DNA of 64,000 nucleotides from Petrimonas sp. IBARAKI (GCA_002356435.2 AP018040.2:3224001-3288000), one strand, 5' to 3'. Positions 17,256-26,423 are shown, counted from the stretch's first letter. The notes: generated from the sequence alone by a model not told the origin. Made by a program: numbers and translations.

Positions 17256-18440
17256 ATGAAACAAAAAGTAGTTTTGGCATTCAGCGGCGGTCTCGACACT
17301 TCATTTTGTGTGCCGTATCTTATCAACAAACGCAATTTGGAGGTACATACAGTAATTGTCAACACTGGCGGTTTTTCAGACCAAGAGCTGAAAGGCATTG
17401 AAGAGCGTTCCAAGATCCTGGGAGCGTTATCCCATACAACAATTGATGCCGTAAACGATTATTACGAAAAAGGCATCAGGTATCTGATTTTCGGCAATAT
17501 TCTTAAAAACAACACCTACCCTCTTTCTGTCAGTTCCGAACGTTTCTTCCAGGCCCTATCGGTGCTGGAACACGTAAAAAAAATCGGTGCCGAATATGTT
17601 GCCCACGGAAGTACCGGTGCCGGGAATGATCAGGTACGCTTCGACCTGGTTTTTGAAGTGTTGGCTCCCGATGTAAAGATTATCGCTCCTATCCGGGAGT
17701 TAGGGTTATCGCGTCAGGAAGAAATTGATTACCTGAAATCGAACGGATTTAATTTTTCTTGGGAAAAATCGAAATATTCCATCAACCAGGGGTTGTGGGG
17801 AACAAGTGTTGGTGGCGTTGAAACGTTGAAGTCATCAGGCATTCTTCCCGAAGAAGCCTACCCCTCACAAGTCTCTGATCACGGCGTGGAGCGAATAAAG
17901 ATTGGTTTTGAAAAAGGAGAACCGGTTTCCCTGAACGGTGAGAAAATGTCACCCGTAAACGTTATCCGCACACTGCACAAATGGGCATCCCGATTCGGTA
18001 TTGGCAGGGACGTTCATGTAGGCGACACCATTATCGGAACAAAGGGAAGGGTTGCCTTCGAAGCTCCGGCACCTCTGATTCTGGTAAAAGCACACCACTT
18101 GTTGGAAAAGCACGTGCTTACCAAGCAACAACTCTATTGGAAAGATCAGCTATCGAACTGGTACGGGCAGTTGATGCATGAAGCCCAGTACCTGGAACCC
18201 GTTATGCGCAATATTGAAACGTTTTTGGATGACACCCAGCAGTTTGTTACGGGTGAAGTGGATGTAGAGCTTCGTCCTTACCATTTCTCGGTATTGGCTT
18301 GCAGCACGGATTACGATTTGATGAATCCGGTTTTCGGAGAGTATGGTGAAGTGAACAAATCGTTTACCGGACAAGACGTCATTGGTTTTACCAAGGTAAT
18401 TTCGAATCCGTTGAAGATATATTATACAATTCATAAATAG
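17256..18440 (+). CDS. argG: Argininosuccinate synthase
   Basis: 394-residue ATP-dependent ligase joining citrulline and aspartate. The N-terminal PP-loop AFSGGLDTSFCVPYL is intact, and GSTGAGNDQVRFD (citrulline/ATP contact) is present. Length is normal. It is second gene of the operon, with argC starting 15 bp after its stop. Confidence 0.95.
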   Translation: MKQKVVLAFSGGLDTSFCVPYLINKRNLEVHTVIVNTGGFSDQELKGIEERSKILGALSHTTIDAVNDYYEKGIRYLIFGNILKNNTYPLSVSSERFFQALSVLEHVKKIGAEYVAHGSTGAGNDQVRFDLVFEVLAPDVKIIAPIRELGLSRQEEIDYLKSNGFNFSWEKSKYSINQGLWGTSVGGVETLKSSGILPEEAYPSQVSDHGVERIKIGFEKGEPVSLNGEKMSPVNVIRTLHKWASRFGIGRDVHVGDTIIGTKGRVAFEAPAPLILVKAHHLLEKHVLTKQQLYWKDQLSNWYGQLMHEAQYLEPVMRNIETFLDDTQQFVTGEVDVELRPYHFSVLACSTDYDLMNPVFGEYGEVNKSFTGQDVIGFTKVISNPLKIYYTIHK

Positions 18441-18454
18441 TCTTAATCGATAAA

Positions 18455-19429
18455 ATGATTAAAGTATCCATTGCCGGAGGGACCGGCTACACTGCCGGCG
18501 AACTGCTCCGTATCCTGCTGAATCATCCCGGGGTGACGTTAGAGTCGGTAATCAGTTCGAGCTCCGCCGGAATGCCGGTTGCCGGTATACACCGTGACTT
18601 ATTGGGCGAAACCGACATAACGTTTTCCGACAATACCGGACATCCGGATGTCATTTTTCTTTGCCTCGGCCACGGACTTTCACGTGCCTTTCTTAACGAG
18701 AATGATATCCCTGCGGCTTGCAAGGTAATTGACTTGGGAAATGATTTTCGCAACGATCCGGTGTTTGGTGAGCGGAATTTTGTTTTCGGGTTATGCGAAC
18801 TCAATCGGGAACAAATCCGCAAAGCAAACAGCGTGGCCAATCCGGGGTGTTTTTCCTCGTCAATCATGTTGGCTTTGCTGCCGCTGGCAGCGTTGAATAA
18901 GTTGACGGACGACATTCACGTACATGCCATCACCGGATCGACCGGTGCCGGAAAAAAGCCTGTGGGCACCACGCATTTCAGTTATCGGGACAACAATATC
19001 TCCGTTTACAAACCTTTTACCCACCAGCATTTAGCGGAAATTGAACGAACGTTAAAAGCTGCCGGAAACAAGGTGCTGCCACCCATACAGTGGATTCCCA
19101 TGCGCGGTGATTTTACCCGGGGGATTTTCGCCAGTGTGTACACCCGGTGGGATAACCTGATGTCCGAAACCGAAGTGATCAATTACTACAAGGAGTATTA
19201 CAAGACCTCGCCTTTTGTTTTCGTTTCGGATGAGCCAATCAGCCTGAAAGAAGTGGTAAACACCAATAAATGCCTGCTTCACATCGGATTTCACAACGGA
19301 TATATTCACATAACTTCTGTTCTTGACAACCTGTTGAAGGGAGCATCAGGACAAGCAGTACAGAATATGAACCTGATGTTCGGGCTGGATGAGACCATGG
19401 GATTAAGATTAAAAGGAAGCGTATTTTGA
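18455..19429 (+). CDS. argC: N-acyl-gamma-glutamyl-phosphate reductase
   Basis: 324-residue NADPH-dependent dehydrogenase. The N-terminal dinucleotide fold is SIAGGTGYTAGELLRILL. The active-site cysteine is in VANPGCFSSSIML near residue 133, and HFSYRDNNISVYKPFTHQH is the substrate region. It acts after ArgB and before ArgD; here the acyl group is probably succinyl. A 90-bp gap with only a weak inverted repeat (CCAGAC/GTCTGG) separates it from argD. Confidence 0.95.
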   Translation: MIKVSIAGGTGYTAGELLRILLNHPGVTLESVISSSSAGMPVAGIHRDLLGETDITFSDNTGHPDVIFLCLGHGLSRAFLNENDIPAACKVIDLGNDFRNDPVFGERNFVFGLCELNREQIRKANSVANPGCFSSSIMLALLPLAALNKLTDDIHVHAITGSTGAGKKPVGTTHFSYRDNNISVYKPFTHQHLAEIERTLKAAGNKVLPPIQWIPMRGDFTRGIFASVYTRWDNLMSETEVINYYKEYYKTSPFVFVSDEPISLKEVVNTNKCLLHIGFHNGYIHITSVLDNLLKGASGQAVQNMNLMFGLDETMGLRLKGSVF

Positions 19430-19519
19430 TTCGCTCTGCCGACTGAAGCCAGACTTTAAGATTTTTGTATGTCTGGTGTCTGAAGTCTGCTATCAAATAA
19501 TTAATAATTCACAATTAAA

Positions 19520-20647
19520 ATGAATCTGTTTGACGTATATTCTTTGTGGAATATTGAACCTGTCCGCGCAAAGGGTTGCCGCGTATGGGACAGGGACGGT
19601 GTGGAATACCTCGATTTTTACGGGGGGCACGCCGTGATTTCCATCGGCCATTCCCATCCTGTTTACGTAAAAGCCATTCAGGACCAGGCAGTAAAAATCG
19701 GGTTTTATTCCAACTCCGTTATCAACAGCCTGCAAACAGAGCTTGCCGAAAAGCTGGGGGAGCAAAGCGGTTATCCCGATTATTCGCTTTTTCTTTGCAA
19801 CAGTGGGGCCGAAGCCAATGAAAACGCATTAAAACTGGCCTCTTTCCACACGGGGAAAAAGCGAATAATCGCGTTCAGTGGATCGTTCCACGGACGCACA
19901 TCGGGTGCTGTTGCCATAACCGACAACCCGTCGATCCAATCGCCTTTCAACACCGGGCACGAAGTAACATTCGTCCCCCTGAACGATACCGACAAGATAC
20001 TGCGTGAACTGGAAAAAGGCGATGTCGCAGCCGTTATCGCGGAAGGAATTCAGGGCGTAGCCGGAATTTTCGTTCCCGAGAACGGATTTATGCAACAGCT
20101 TGAAAAGGCCTGCCATAAACATCGTGTGGTTCTTATTCTCGATGAAATTCAATCGGGATACGGCCGTACAGGACGTTTTTTTGCGCATCAGCATGCCGGT
20201 ATCCGACCCGACATCATCACCCTGGCGAAAGGAATGGGTAACGGCTTTCCGATCGGAGGCATGTTGATTTCACCTGAATTTAAAGCAAAAAAAGGAATGT
20301 TGGGAACCACCTTCGGAGGGAATCACCTGGCCTGTGCTGCGGCAATAGCCGTCCTGGATGTGATGAAAGGAGAGGCGTTGGTTGAAAATGCATCCCAGGC
20401 AGGTAACTATTTGCAAGACGAACTATCGAAATTAAACGGAATTAAAGAAATTCGCGGCCGTGGATTGATGCTGGGAATTGATCCAGCCCCCGAATACTCC
20501 GATATACGCGACAAGTTATTGTTTAAAAGTCATATCTTTACAGGCGGAGCGAAAAATAACGTAATGCGTTTACTACCCCCGCTTTCGGTAAAGAAAGAAG
20601 AAATCGATATTTTTTTGAAAGAAACAAAAAAGCTCTTGGAAGTTTAA
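19520..20647 (+). CDS. argD: N-acylornithine aminotransferase (class III)
   Basis: 375-residue PLP enzyme converting acyl-glutamate semialdehyde to acyl-ornithine. Motifs are FCNSGAEANENALKLA (as LCNSGAEANENALKLA), SFHGRTSGAVAIT, LILDEIQSGYGRTG and the PLP lysine in TLAKGMGNGFPIGG. It is at the short end of the family, as in other Bacteroidota. argF' starts 17 bp downstream. Confidence 0.95.
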   Translation: MNLFDVYSLWNIEPVRAKGCRVWDRDGVEYLDFYGGHAVISIGHSHPVYVKAIQDQAVKIGFYSNSVINSLQTELAEKLGEQSGYPDYSLFLCNSGAEANENALKLASFHTGKKRIIAFSGSFHGRTSGAVAITDNPSIQSPFNTGHEVTFVPLNDTDKILRELEKGDVAAVIAEGIQGVAGIFVPENGFMQQLEKACHKHRVVLILDEIQSGYGRTGRFFAHQHAGIRPDIITLAKGMGNGFPIGGMLISPEFKAKKGMLGTTFGGNHLACAAAIAVLDVMKGEALVENASQAGNYLQDELSKLNGIKEIRGRGLMLGIDPAPEYSDIRDKLLFKSHIFTGGAKNNVMRLLPPLSVKKEEIDIFLKETKKLLEV

Positions 20648-20664
20648 CGTTAAAAGTCTATGGT

Positions 20665-21618
20665 ATGAAACATTTCACCTGCGTTCAAGACATCGGCGAC
20701 CTATCGTCCGCCCTGCAAAAAGCCAAGTACACCAAGGAGAATCCGTTTTCCGACCAGCATCTCGGAAAAAACAAAACCCTGATGCTTATCTTTTTTAATT
20801 CGAGTTTACGCACCAGGTTAAGCACACAAAAAGCCGGGATAAACCTGGGTATGAACGTTATTGTGCTTGATATCAACCAGGGGGCATGGAAGCTCGAAAC
20901 AGAGCGTGGAGTAATAATGGATGGCGACAAGCCGGAACACATCCTCGAAGCTATTCCTGTGATGGGTGCGTACTGCGACATTATCGGTGTGCGTTCGTTT
21001 GCACAATTTGAAAACAAATCAGATGATTACAACGAATTGATTATCAATCAATTTATCCAATATTCCGGGAGGCCGGTTTTCAGTATGGAAGCTGCCACGC
21101 GACACCCGCTTCAAAGTTTTGCCGACCTTATCACCATTGAAGAATTCAAAAAAACGGCCCGACCGAAGGTTGTCCTCACCTGGGCACCGCATCCGAAGGC
21201 GCTGCCCCAGGCAGTCCCCAACTCGTTTGCCGAATGGATGAACGCAACGGATTACGAATTTGTAATCACTCATCCGGAAGGATATGAGCTGGACGATAAG
21301 TTTGTAGGCAAAGCCATCGTGGAATACGACAAGGAAAAGGCCTACCGGGATGCCGACTTCATTTATGCGAAAAACTGGGCGGCGTACCGAGACCCGAATT
21401 ACGGAAAAATCCTAAGTACGGACAGATCCTGGACGGTTGATACCCCCAAAATGGCCCTTACCAACAACGCTTATTTTATGCACTGCCTTCCCGTACGCCG
21501 CAACATGATCGTGACCGATGAGGTCATCGAAAGTCCGCAGTCGATTGTCATTCCCGAAGCTGCCAACCGTGTGGTTTCAGCACAAACGGTCTTGAAAGAA
21601 ATCTTGCTGGCACTATAA
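20665..21618 (+). CDS. argF': N-succinylornithine carbamoyltransferase
   Basis: 317 residues, near-identical in pattern to the characterised Bacteroides fragilis enzyme. The carbamoyl-phosphate loop is NSSLRTRLSTQKA, with HPLQSFADL and MHCLPVRRNM also present. Residue 90 is Pro (in DGDKPEHILEA), the position known to set succinyl (Pro) versus acetyl (Glu) specificity in this family. It transfers a carbamoyl group to N-succinylornithine, giving N-succinylcitrulline. This marks the operon as the N-succinyl arginine route. Confidence 0.93.
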   Translation: MKHFTCVQDIGDLSSALQKAKYTKENPFSDQHLGKNKTLMLIFFNSSLRTRLSTQKAGINLGMNVIVLDINQGAWKLETERGVIMDGDKPEHILEAIPVMGAYCDIIGVRSFAQFENKSDDYNELIINQFIQYSGRPVFSMEAATRHPLQSFADLITIEEFKKTARPKVVLTWAPHPKALPQAVPNSFAEWMNATDYEFVITHPEGYELDDKFVGKAIVEYDKEKAYRDADFIYAKNWAAYRDPNYGKILSTDRSWTVDTPKMALTNNAYFMHCLPVRRNMIVTDEVIESPQSIVIPEAANRVVSAQTVLKEILLAL

Positions 21619-21637
21619 CACTAAAAAAAATTACCGT

Positions 21638-22429
21638 ATGTCCATCCACCTTAACAACTCACTTTCTGTCGTAAAAATTGGCGGAAACATTGTCGATAAC
21701 CCTGAAGCTTTAACTGGTTTCCTAAATGACTTCCACCAGTTGAAAGGAAGGAAATTACTCGTTCACGGCGGCGGAGTAATGGCTTCAAAAATGGCCGAAC
21801 GACTGGGAATCAAGACTAAAATGGTTGAAGGCCGACGGGTTACGGATGCCGAGACATTGCAATTGGTAACGATGGTTTATGCCGGATGGATCAACAAAAG
21901 TATCGTCGCTGCCCTGCAAAAAATCGGATGCAACGCTATCGGACTTTCGGGAGTTGATGCCAACTGTATTCCATCGGAACGCCGGAACCCGGAACCCATC
22001 GACTTCGGATTCGTAGGCGACCCCATCACCTGGAAAATGGACGGGAAACTCCTCTCCACTTTCATTGAAAACGACGTTATCCCGGTTTTTTGCGCAATCA
22101 CCCATGACGGCAACGGTTCGCTGCTCAACACCAATGCCGACACAGTGGCCTCATCGCTTGCCGTAGCGTTGTCGAAGCACTATCGCACTACGTTGTATTA
22201 CTGTTTCGAAAAAGAAGGTGTTTTGCGGGACATCAATGACAAAAACAGCCTGATCCCATTGATAAACCGGGAAGCATTTATCCAGCTGAAAGGGCAAGGC
22301 GTGATTGCCGACGGGATGATCCCCAAGCTCGATAATTCATTTAACGCCATACAGGAAGGCGTATCCGAAGTTGTGATCCTACATGCGAGAAATTTACTGA
22401 AGAAAACAGGGACAAGGTTAATTGGATAA
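21638..22429 (+). CDS. argB: N-acylglutamate kinase
   Basis: 263-residue amino-acid kinase. VKIGGNIVDN and VHGGGVMASKMAERLG form the ATP/acylglutamate sites, and GQGVIADGMIPKLDN is conserved. It phosphorylates N-acyl (here probably N-succinyl) glutamate. The Lys-rich N-terminal extension that goes with arginine feedback control in hexameric enzymes is not evident. argE starts 8 bp downstream. Confidence 0.93.
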   Translation: MSIHLNNSLSVVKIGGNIVDNPEALTGFLNDFHQLKGRKLLVHGGGVMASKMAERLGIKTKMVEGRRVTDAETLQLVTMVYAGWINKSIVAALQKIGCNAIGLSGVDANCIPSERRNPEPIDFGFVGDPITWKMDGKLLSTFIENDVIPVFCAITHDGNGSLLNTNADTVASSLAVALSKHYRTTLYYCFEKEGVLRDINDKNSLIPLINREAFIQLKGQGVIADGMIPKLDNSFNAIQEGVSEVVILHARNLLKKTGTRLIG

Positions 22430-22437
22430 AAGTCAAG

Positions 22438-23511
22438 ATGCCCATGAACAAAGAATATATCCGTCGTTCGGCCAACCTGCTGAAAGAATTGGTTTCTCTG
22501 AAATCTTTTTCAGGCGAAGAAAAAGTGCGGAGTGATTTTTTGTGCAGCTATCTTTCCGAAAGAGGGGTAGAGACGGAACGGTCAGGCAACAACATTATTG
22601 CCCGTCAGCCACACCACAACATGGCGAAGCAAACACTAATGCTCAATTCGCATATCGATAGCGTAAGGCCTGCTGCAACCTATACTTTCGATCCGTTTAA
22701 TCCGCCTTTATCCGACACCCACATTTTCGGGCTAGGCAGCAACGATGCTGGGGCAAGCGTAGTTTGTCTGTTGCAGACGTTCTTGCATTTTTACGAATCT
22801 GAACTGCCTTTTAACCTTATGTTGGTTTTATCCTGCGAAGAAGAAAATTCGGGGCCAAACGGGATGACTCGTCTCGCAAAAGAACTTCCAGACATTGATT
22901 TTGCCCTTATAGGCGAACCGACTGGGATGCAGGCTGCTATTGCCGAGAGAGGGTTACTGGTTATCGATGGAATAGCTTCCGGTGTGAGCGGACATGCGGC
23001 GAGAGACGAGGGCGTGAATGCGCTGTATATCGCCCTGGAGGATATTCAGACGATGAGATCGATTAAGTTTGACAAGATATCACCGACAATGGGCGAAGTG
23101 AAACTTACCGTTACACAGATTTCCGCCGGTACGCAACATAACGTTGTTCCGGATAAATGTACTTTTGTAGTGGATATCCGTCCAACCGACCAATACACCA
23201 ATCCGGAAATCCTGCAACTTCTCCGGGTTAACGTAAAAAGCAAACTCTCCGCCCGAAACCTCACAAACAAAAGTTCGGCTACGCCATCCGATCACCTGTT
23301 GATAAAAGCAATCGGGCAATTAGGAGTGAAAACATATGTCTCCCCCACTACTTCGGACTGGATGCGTATTTCCTGTCCGGCCATCAAAATGGGTCCGGGC
23401 GAATCGGCCCGCTCCCATCAGGCCGATGAATTCGTGTTGGTCAGCGAACTGGAAAGCGGAATAGCCGGATACATCCGTTTTATCGAAGAAATGACAAAAA
23501 TCATCAAATAA
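22438..23511 (+). CDS. argE: M20-family deacylase of arginine synthesis
   Basis: 357 residues of the M20 peptidase/deacetylase fold. Metal and catalytic motifs are LNSHIDSVRPA, GSNDAGASVV, CEEENSGPNG (the general base glutamate) and IGEPTGMQAAIAERG. By position it should release succinate from N-succinylcitrulline (or acetate from an acetyl form), giving citrulline for ArgG. Start at 22438 (MPMNKEY) is preferred; the second Met two codons on is equally possible. Confidence 0.88.
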   Translation: MPMNKEYIRRSANLLKELVSLKSFSGEEKVRSDFLCSYLSERGVETERSGNNIIARQPHHNMAKQTLMLNSHIDSVRPAATYTFDPFNPPLSDTHIFGLGSNDAGASVVCLLQTFLHFYESELPFNLMLVLSCEEENSGPNGMTRLAKELPDIDFALIGEPTGMQAAIAERGLLVIDGIASGVSGHAARDEGVNALYIALEDIQTMRSIKFDKISPTMGEVKLTVTQISAGTQHNVVPDKCTFVVDIRPTDQYTNPEILQLLRVNVKSKLSARNLTNKSSATPSDHLLIKAIGQLGVKTYVSPTTSDWMRISCPAIKMGPGESARSHQADEFVLVSELESGIAGYIRFIEEMTKIIK

Positions 23512-23555
23512 AAAACTCTTCCGTCAATCAGCGGATAGATTTAGAAAGAGAAACT

Positions 23556-24851
23556 ATGGCAAAAATCTGGAACAAAGGCTTCGATGCCGATAAGTCAGTA
23601 GAAAACTTTACGGTGGGAAAGGACCGGGAATTCGATTTGCGGCTGGCAAAATACGACATCATGGGTTCGATGGCGCACATAAAGATGTTGGTAAAAATCG
23701 GATTACTAAAAAAAACCGAAGAAGAAACATTGCGCCTGGAATTGCAAAAGATCCTCGCTGAAGTGGAAAAAGGAAATTTCAACCTCAACACCGATGCTGA
23801 AGATATCCATTCGCAAATAGAGGCAATGCTCACCGAAACGCTGGGTGAAACAGGGAAGAAGATCCATTCTGGGCGCTCGCGAAACGATCAGGTATTGGTG
23901 GATCTGAAGCTTTTCTTCAAGGACGAAATCCGGAAAATAAAAGCAGATGCCTTGCAGCTTTTCGACTTATTGCAGTTGCTGAGTGAAAAACACCGATCGG
24001 TCCTGCTGCCCGGATATACCCACGGACAAATAGCAATGCCATCATCTTTCGGACTGTGGTTCGGAGCATACGCCGAAACGCTCGTGGACGATATGCATAC
24101 ACTGGTTTCCGCGTGGCGGGTTGCCAATCAGAATCCTCTCGGTTCTGCTGCCGGATACGGTAGTTCATTCCCACTCGATAGAGAGATGACCACACGTGAA
24201 CTCGATTTCGAAACCCTGAATTACAACGCGGTTGCAGCACAGATGGGAAGAGGAAAAACCGAAAGGATCCTCGCTTTCAGCGTAGCGTCGTTCGCATCAA
24301 CGCTTAATAAGCTGGCTGCCGACAACTGCATGTATCTATCTGGGAATTATGGATTTATCTCCTACCCTGACAACCTGACTACCGGATCGAGTATTATGCC
24401 GCACAAAAAGAACCCCGACGTCTGGGAGCTTATCCGCGCGCACAGCAATCGGTTACAAAGTCTTCCCAACGAAATCGCCCTGATGACCACCAACCTGCCC
24501 CACGGATACCATCGTGACTTCCAATTGCTGAAAGAAACTCTTTTTCCGGCACTTGAAGCGTTGCACACGCTCTTCGAAATGACTCATTTTATGCTTTCAC
24601 ACATTTCAGTAAACAAGAATATTTTGAAAGACGAAAAATACCGCTACCTCTTCACGGTGGAAAAAGTCAACGAACTTGTCCTGCAGGGTATTCCGTTTCG
24701 TGAAGCCTACAAACAAATCGGGCAGGAGGTGCAGGAAGGTACTTTTGCCTTTCAACCTGTTCTTAACCACACACACGCGGGAAGCATTGGAAATTTATGT
24801 ACGAATGAGATTCGAACAAAAATGGAAAACGCAATGAAAGGAATCTGCTAA
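23556..24851 (+). CDS. argH: Argininosuccinate lyase
   Basis: 431-residue fumarase/aspartase superfamily enzyme splitting argininosuccinate into arginine and fumarate. The motifs are EDIHSQIEAMLTE, GRSRNDQVLVDLKLF, LPGYTHGQIAMP and the signature GSSIMPHKKNPDVWE. It is the last gene of the operon. The prophage begins within about 15 bp of its stop codon, so its normal terminator has been displaced. Confidence 0.96.
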   Translation: MAKIWNKGFDADKSVENFTVGKDREFDLRLAKYDIMGSMAHIKMLVKIGLLKKTEEETLRLELQKILAEVEKGNFNLNTDAEDIHSQIEAMLTETLGETGKKIHSGRSRNDQVLVDLKLFFKDEIRKIKADALQLFDLLQLLSEKHRSVLLPGYTHGQIAMPSSFGLWFGAYAETLVDDMHTLVSAWRVANQNPLGSAAGYGSSFPLDREMTTRELDFETLNYNAVAAQMGRGKTERILAFSVASFASTLNKLAADNCMYLSGNYGFISYPDNLTTGSSIMPHKKNPDVWELIRAHSNRLQSLPNEIALMTTNLPHGYHRDFQLLKETLFPALEALHTLFEMTHFMLSHISVNKNILKDEKYRYLFTVEKVNELVLQGIPFREAYKQIGQEVQEGTFAFQPVLNHTHAGSIGNLCTNEIRTKMENAMKGIC

Positions 24852-24866
24852 TTTTCTTATGGGGCT

Positions 24867-25139
24867 AAAAACGAAAAGCGACAAAACTAATTAAATAAAT
24901 AATAACTGAAACCTAACACTGGAGCGGGAAAGAAGCGAACAAGTGCCCCCGAGCGGCGAAAAACGAAATGTAACATTGCATGACATTCGTGTTACATACG
25001 CGTTCGATTTGCAGCCTTTAAACAGCGTTTGATTTACATTTAAGCGCCGTTTGAAGGCTTTCCTTATATATTTACCGGAAAGTACACCGGAAAAGCGATA
25101 CGGCGCACCGGAACACATCGAAAAAACAAAGGTGATGAC
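24867..25139 (+). repeat. Left-end transposase-binding-like motifs L1, L2, L3
   Basis: L1 AAAAACGAAAAGCGAC (24867-24882), L2 AAAAACGAAATGTAAC (24959-24974) and a weaker L3 AAAAAACAAAGGTGAT (25121-25136). Reverse complements match the right-end motifs. Separation of about 92 and 162 bp, with L1 next to the end, resembles the spread L1-L2-L3 layout of phage Mu. Confidence 0.65.
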
Positions 25140-25198
25140 TTAAATTGAAATCGGAAGCTCTAAAACAGCACTAATTTATGAAAAGTGATTTTTTGGCC

Positions 25199-25268
25199 TT
25201 AGGCTCACCCTTAGGCTTACTATTAGACTTACCTTTTATAAGCACTAAAATTGGGAGTTTAGGCTTAC
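25199..25268 (+). repeat. Phased direct repeats of TTAGGCTTAC
   Basis: Four copies: TTAGGCTCAC (25199), TTAGGCTTAC (25211), TTAGACTTAC (25223), TTAGGCTTAC (25259). Starts are 12, 12 and 36 bp apart, all multiples of 12. The reverse strand has stop codons in the relevant frame, so the period is not a coding repeat. Confidence 0.75.
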
Positions 25269-25290
25269 TTTTTGGGTTAAAAATGTGTCT

Positions 25291-25359
25291 ATTGAGTGGC
25301 GGAAATATACAAAAATATGATGTTTATTGGTTAAAATATAGTTAATGAGTGGGGGAAAC
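25291..25359 (+). repeat. Pair of 16-bp direct repeats
   Basis: ATTGAGTGGCGGAAAT (25291-25306) and AATGAGTGGGGGAAAC (25344-25359) start 53 bp apart, between the phased array and the repressor gene. Probable protein-binding sites; the protein is unknown. Confidence 0.5.
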
Positions 25360-25531
25360 TGTGTTAATATTGAAATTGCCGGCAAAATAAACATAATTGT
25401 AATTTGCTTATAATTAGTCGCATATTGTATATTTACTGCATGAATAATCTGTAAAATGTGTGTGGGATGGGAAAAAAGCGAGAAAAAAACGGAAAAAATC
25501 TAATAATACGTGTGTTTTCTCCGTTTGCTAT

Positions 25532-26320
25532 TTATTGTAGCCTTTTAAGCTGGCGTTCTACTTCATCGAACCGATCTTCGAGAAGTTTAAGTCGATCGAA
25601 ATATGTGGCGTTTATGTTGGGGAAATGTGCCGATATCTTCAATTCGGCATAAAAGAAGTAGTGGAGTTCGCTTTCCTCAAGCGTAAAGTTGGGATAATTG
25701 TGCTTATCGAGGTTGTCGGAGGTTAGGACGATAAATCCCCGGCTTAATCGGTTTCTTATCCTTTTAACATAAGTCTTACCCTCGCTATCAACTACAACAT
25801 AGACATATTCATCTCTGATATCGGCCCACTCTGCCCGTTCGAGCTGGCGAATAATCAATACATCTTTGTCATAAATAGTGGGAAACATACTGTCGCCACG
25901 GCTGCGGATAGCGTAATAAGTGGCCGTTCTGCTGTGCAATGAATTCGCCGGAACTGTAATATGGCCGAGAGGCTCAATATAGTCACCGTTTAATTGGCCG
26001 GATCCGGCCGCCGCCTCGATGTCTATAATGGGGATATCTATTAAATCTTCACTTCTTGCTTGAATGTACGGCACCTCCTGCCCACTGATTATAGAGAGTT
26101 CGTGTCCTTTTCCTTTCAGCATTTTGCCTTTTCCAGTTAAAAGCCAAGTTGGATTAATATCCGGTATTATCGATAATATATTTTCGATAGCATTTGAGTT
26201 TAGGGGAGTTTCTTTTGCTTTTCCTCTAAAATTTGCAGAGGTCATACCAATATCCTTATAAAAACTTTCTTTCGGAATGTTTTTATATTCAAGTATTTGT
26301 ATAATTCTCTCTTTAATCAT
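25532..26320 (-). CDS. Phage repressor, S24 (LexA/CI-like) family
   Basis: 262 residues. The N-terminal helix-turn-helix (about 1-60, MIKERIIQILEYKNIPKESF onward) binds operators. The C-terminal S24 domain has the cleavage-site pattern AAAG (A105-G106), the nucleophile Ser144 in SRGDSMFP and the base Lys186 in TYVKRI. This architecture keeps a prophage silent and allows RecA-stimulated self-cleavage after DNA damage. Mu itself has a non-cleavable repressor, so an SOS-type switch would be a difference. It is divergent from the early genes. Confidence 0.9.
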   Translation of the reverse strand: MIKERIIQILEYKNIPKESFYKDIGMTSANFRGKAKETPLNSNAIENILSIIPDINPTWLLTGKGKMLKGKGHELSIISGQEVPYIQARSEDLIDIPIIDIEAAAGSGQLNGDYIEPLGHITVPANSLHSRTATYYAIRSRGDSMFPTIYDKDVLIIRQLERAEWADIRDEYVYVVVDSEGKTYVKRIRNRLSRGFIVLTSDNLDKHNYPNFTLEESELHYFFYAELKISAHFPNINATYFDRLKLLEDRFDEVERQLKRLQ

Positions 26321-26342
26321 CGTAAAAATATTTGCGATTTAT

Positions 26343-26403
26343 TTTGATAATCGAAAATATATTTTCTATATTTGCAAAACCTTTCAGTTGTGAAAGTTCA
26401 CAA
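26343..26403 (+). promoter_or_regulatory. Early promoter with two palindromic operators
   Basis: TTTG (26343-26346), a 20-nt spacer, then TATATTTG (26367-26374). The perfect palindrome GAAAATATATTTTC (26353-26366) fills the spacer. Downstream, TTGTGAA-AG-TTCACAA (26388-26403) is a second inverted repeat. The site lies between the repressor and the first rightward gene, as expected for a lysis-lysogeny operator. Confidence 0.75.
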
Positions 26404-26423
26404 AAGTAGAGAAATAATTCAAT

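Larger units (their letters stand above)
24852..25531. other. Prophage left-end noncoding region
   Basis: 680 bp with no credible gene. Besides the end motifs it holds TGTAAC/GTTACA inverted repeats around 24969-24996 and two related blocks (AAACAGCGTTTGA, AAGCGCCGTTTGA) near 25019-25053. It also holds a 12-bp-phased repeat array (25199-25268) and a repeated GAGTGGSGGAAA pair. This is the expected place for transposase and repressor binding sites. Confidence 0.6.

Noticed and set aside
18108-18122. Palindrome AAGCACGTGCTT in argG
   Set aside because: It lies within a conserved coding region and has no second copy or regulatory context.
19440-19490. Inverted repeat CCAGAC/GTCTGG between argC and argD as a terminator
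   Set aside because: Stem of 6 bp with a 16-nt loop and no T-tract; the operon continues directly into argD.
24891-25118. 75-codon minus-strand open frame in the prophage left end
   Set aside because: It overlaps the transposase-binding-like motifs and repeats, has no promoter or family-like sequence, and its composition looks noncoding.
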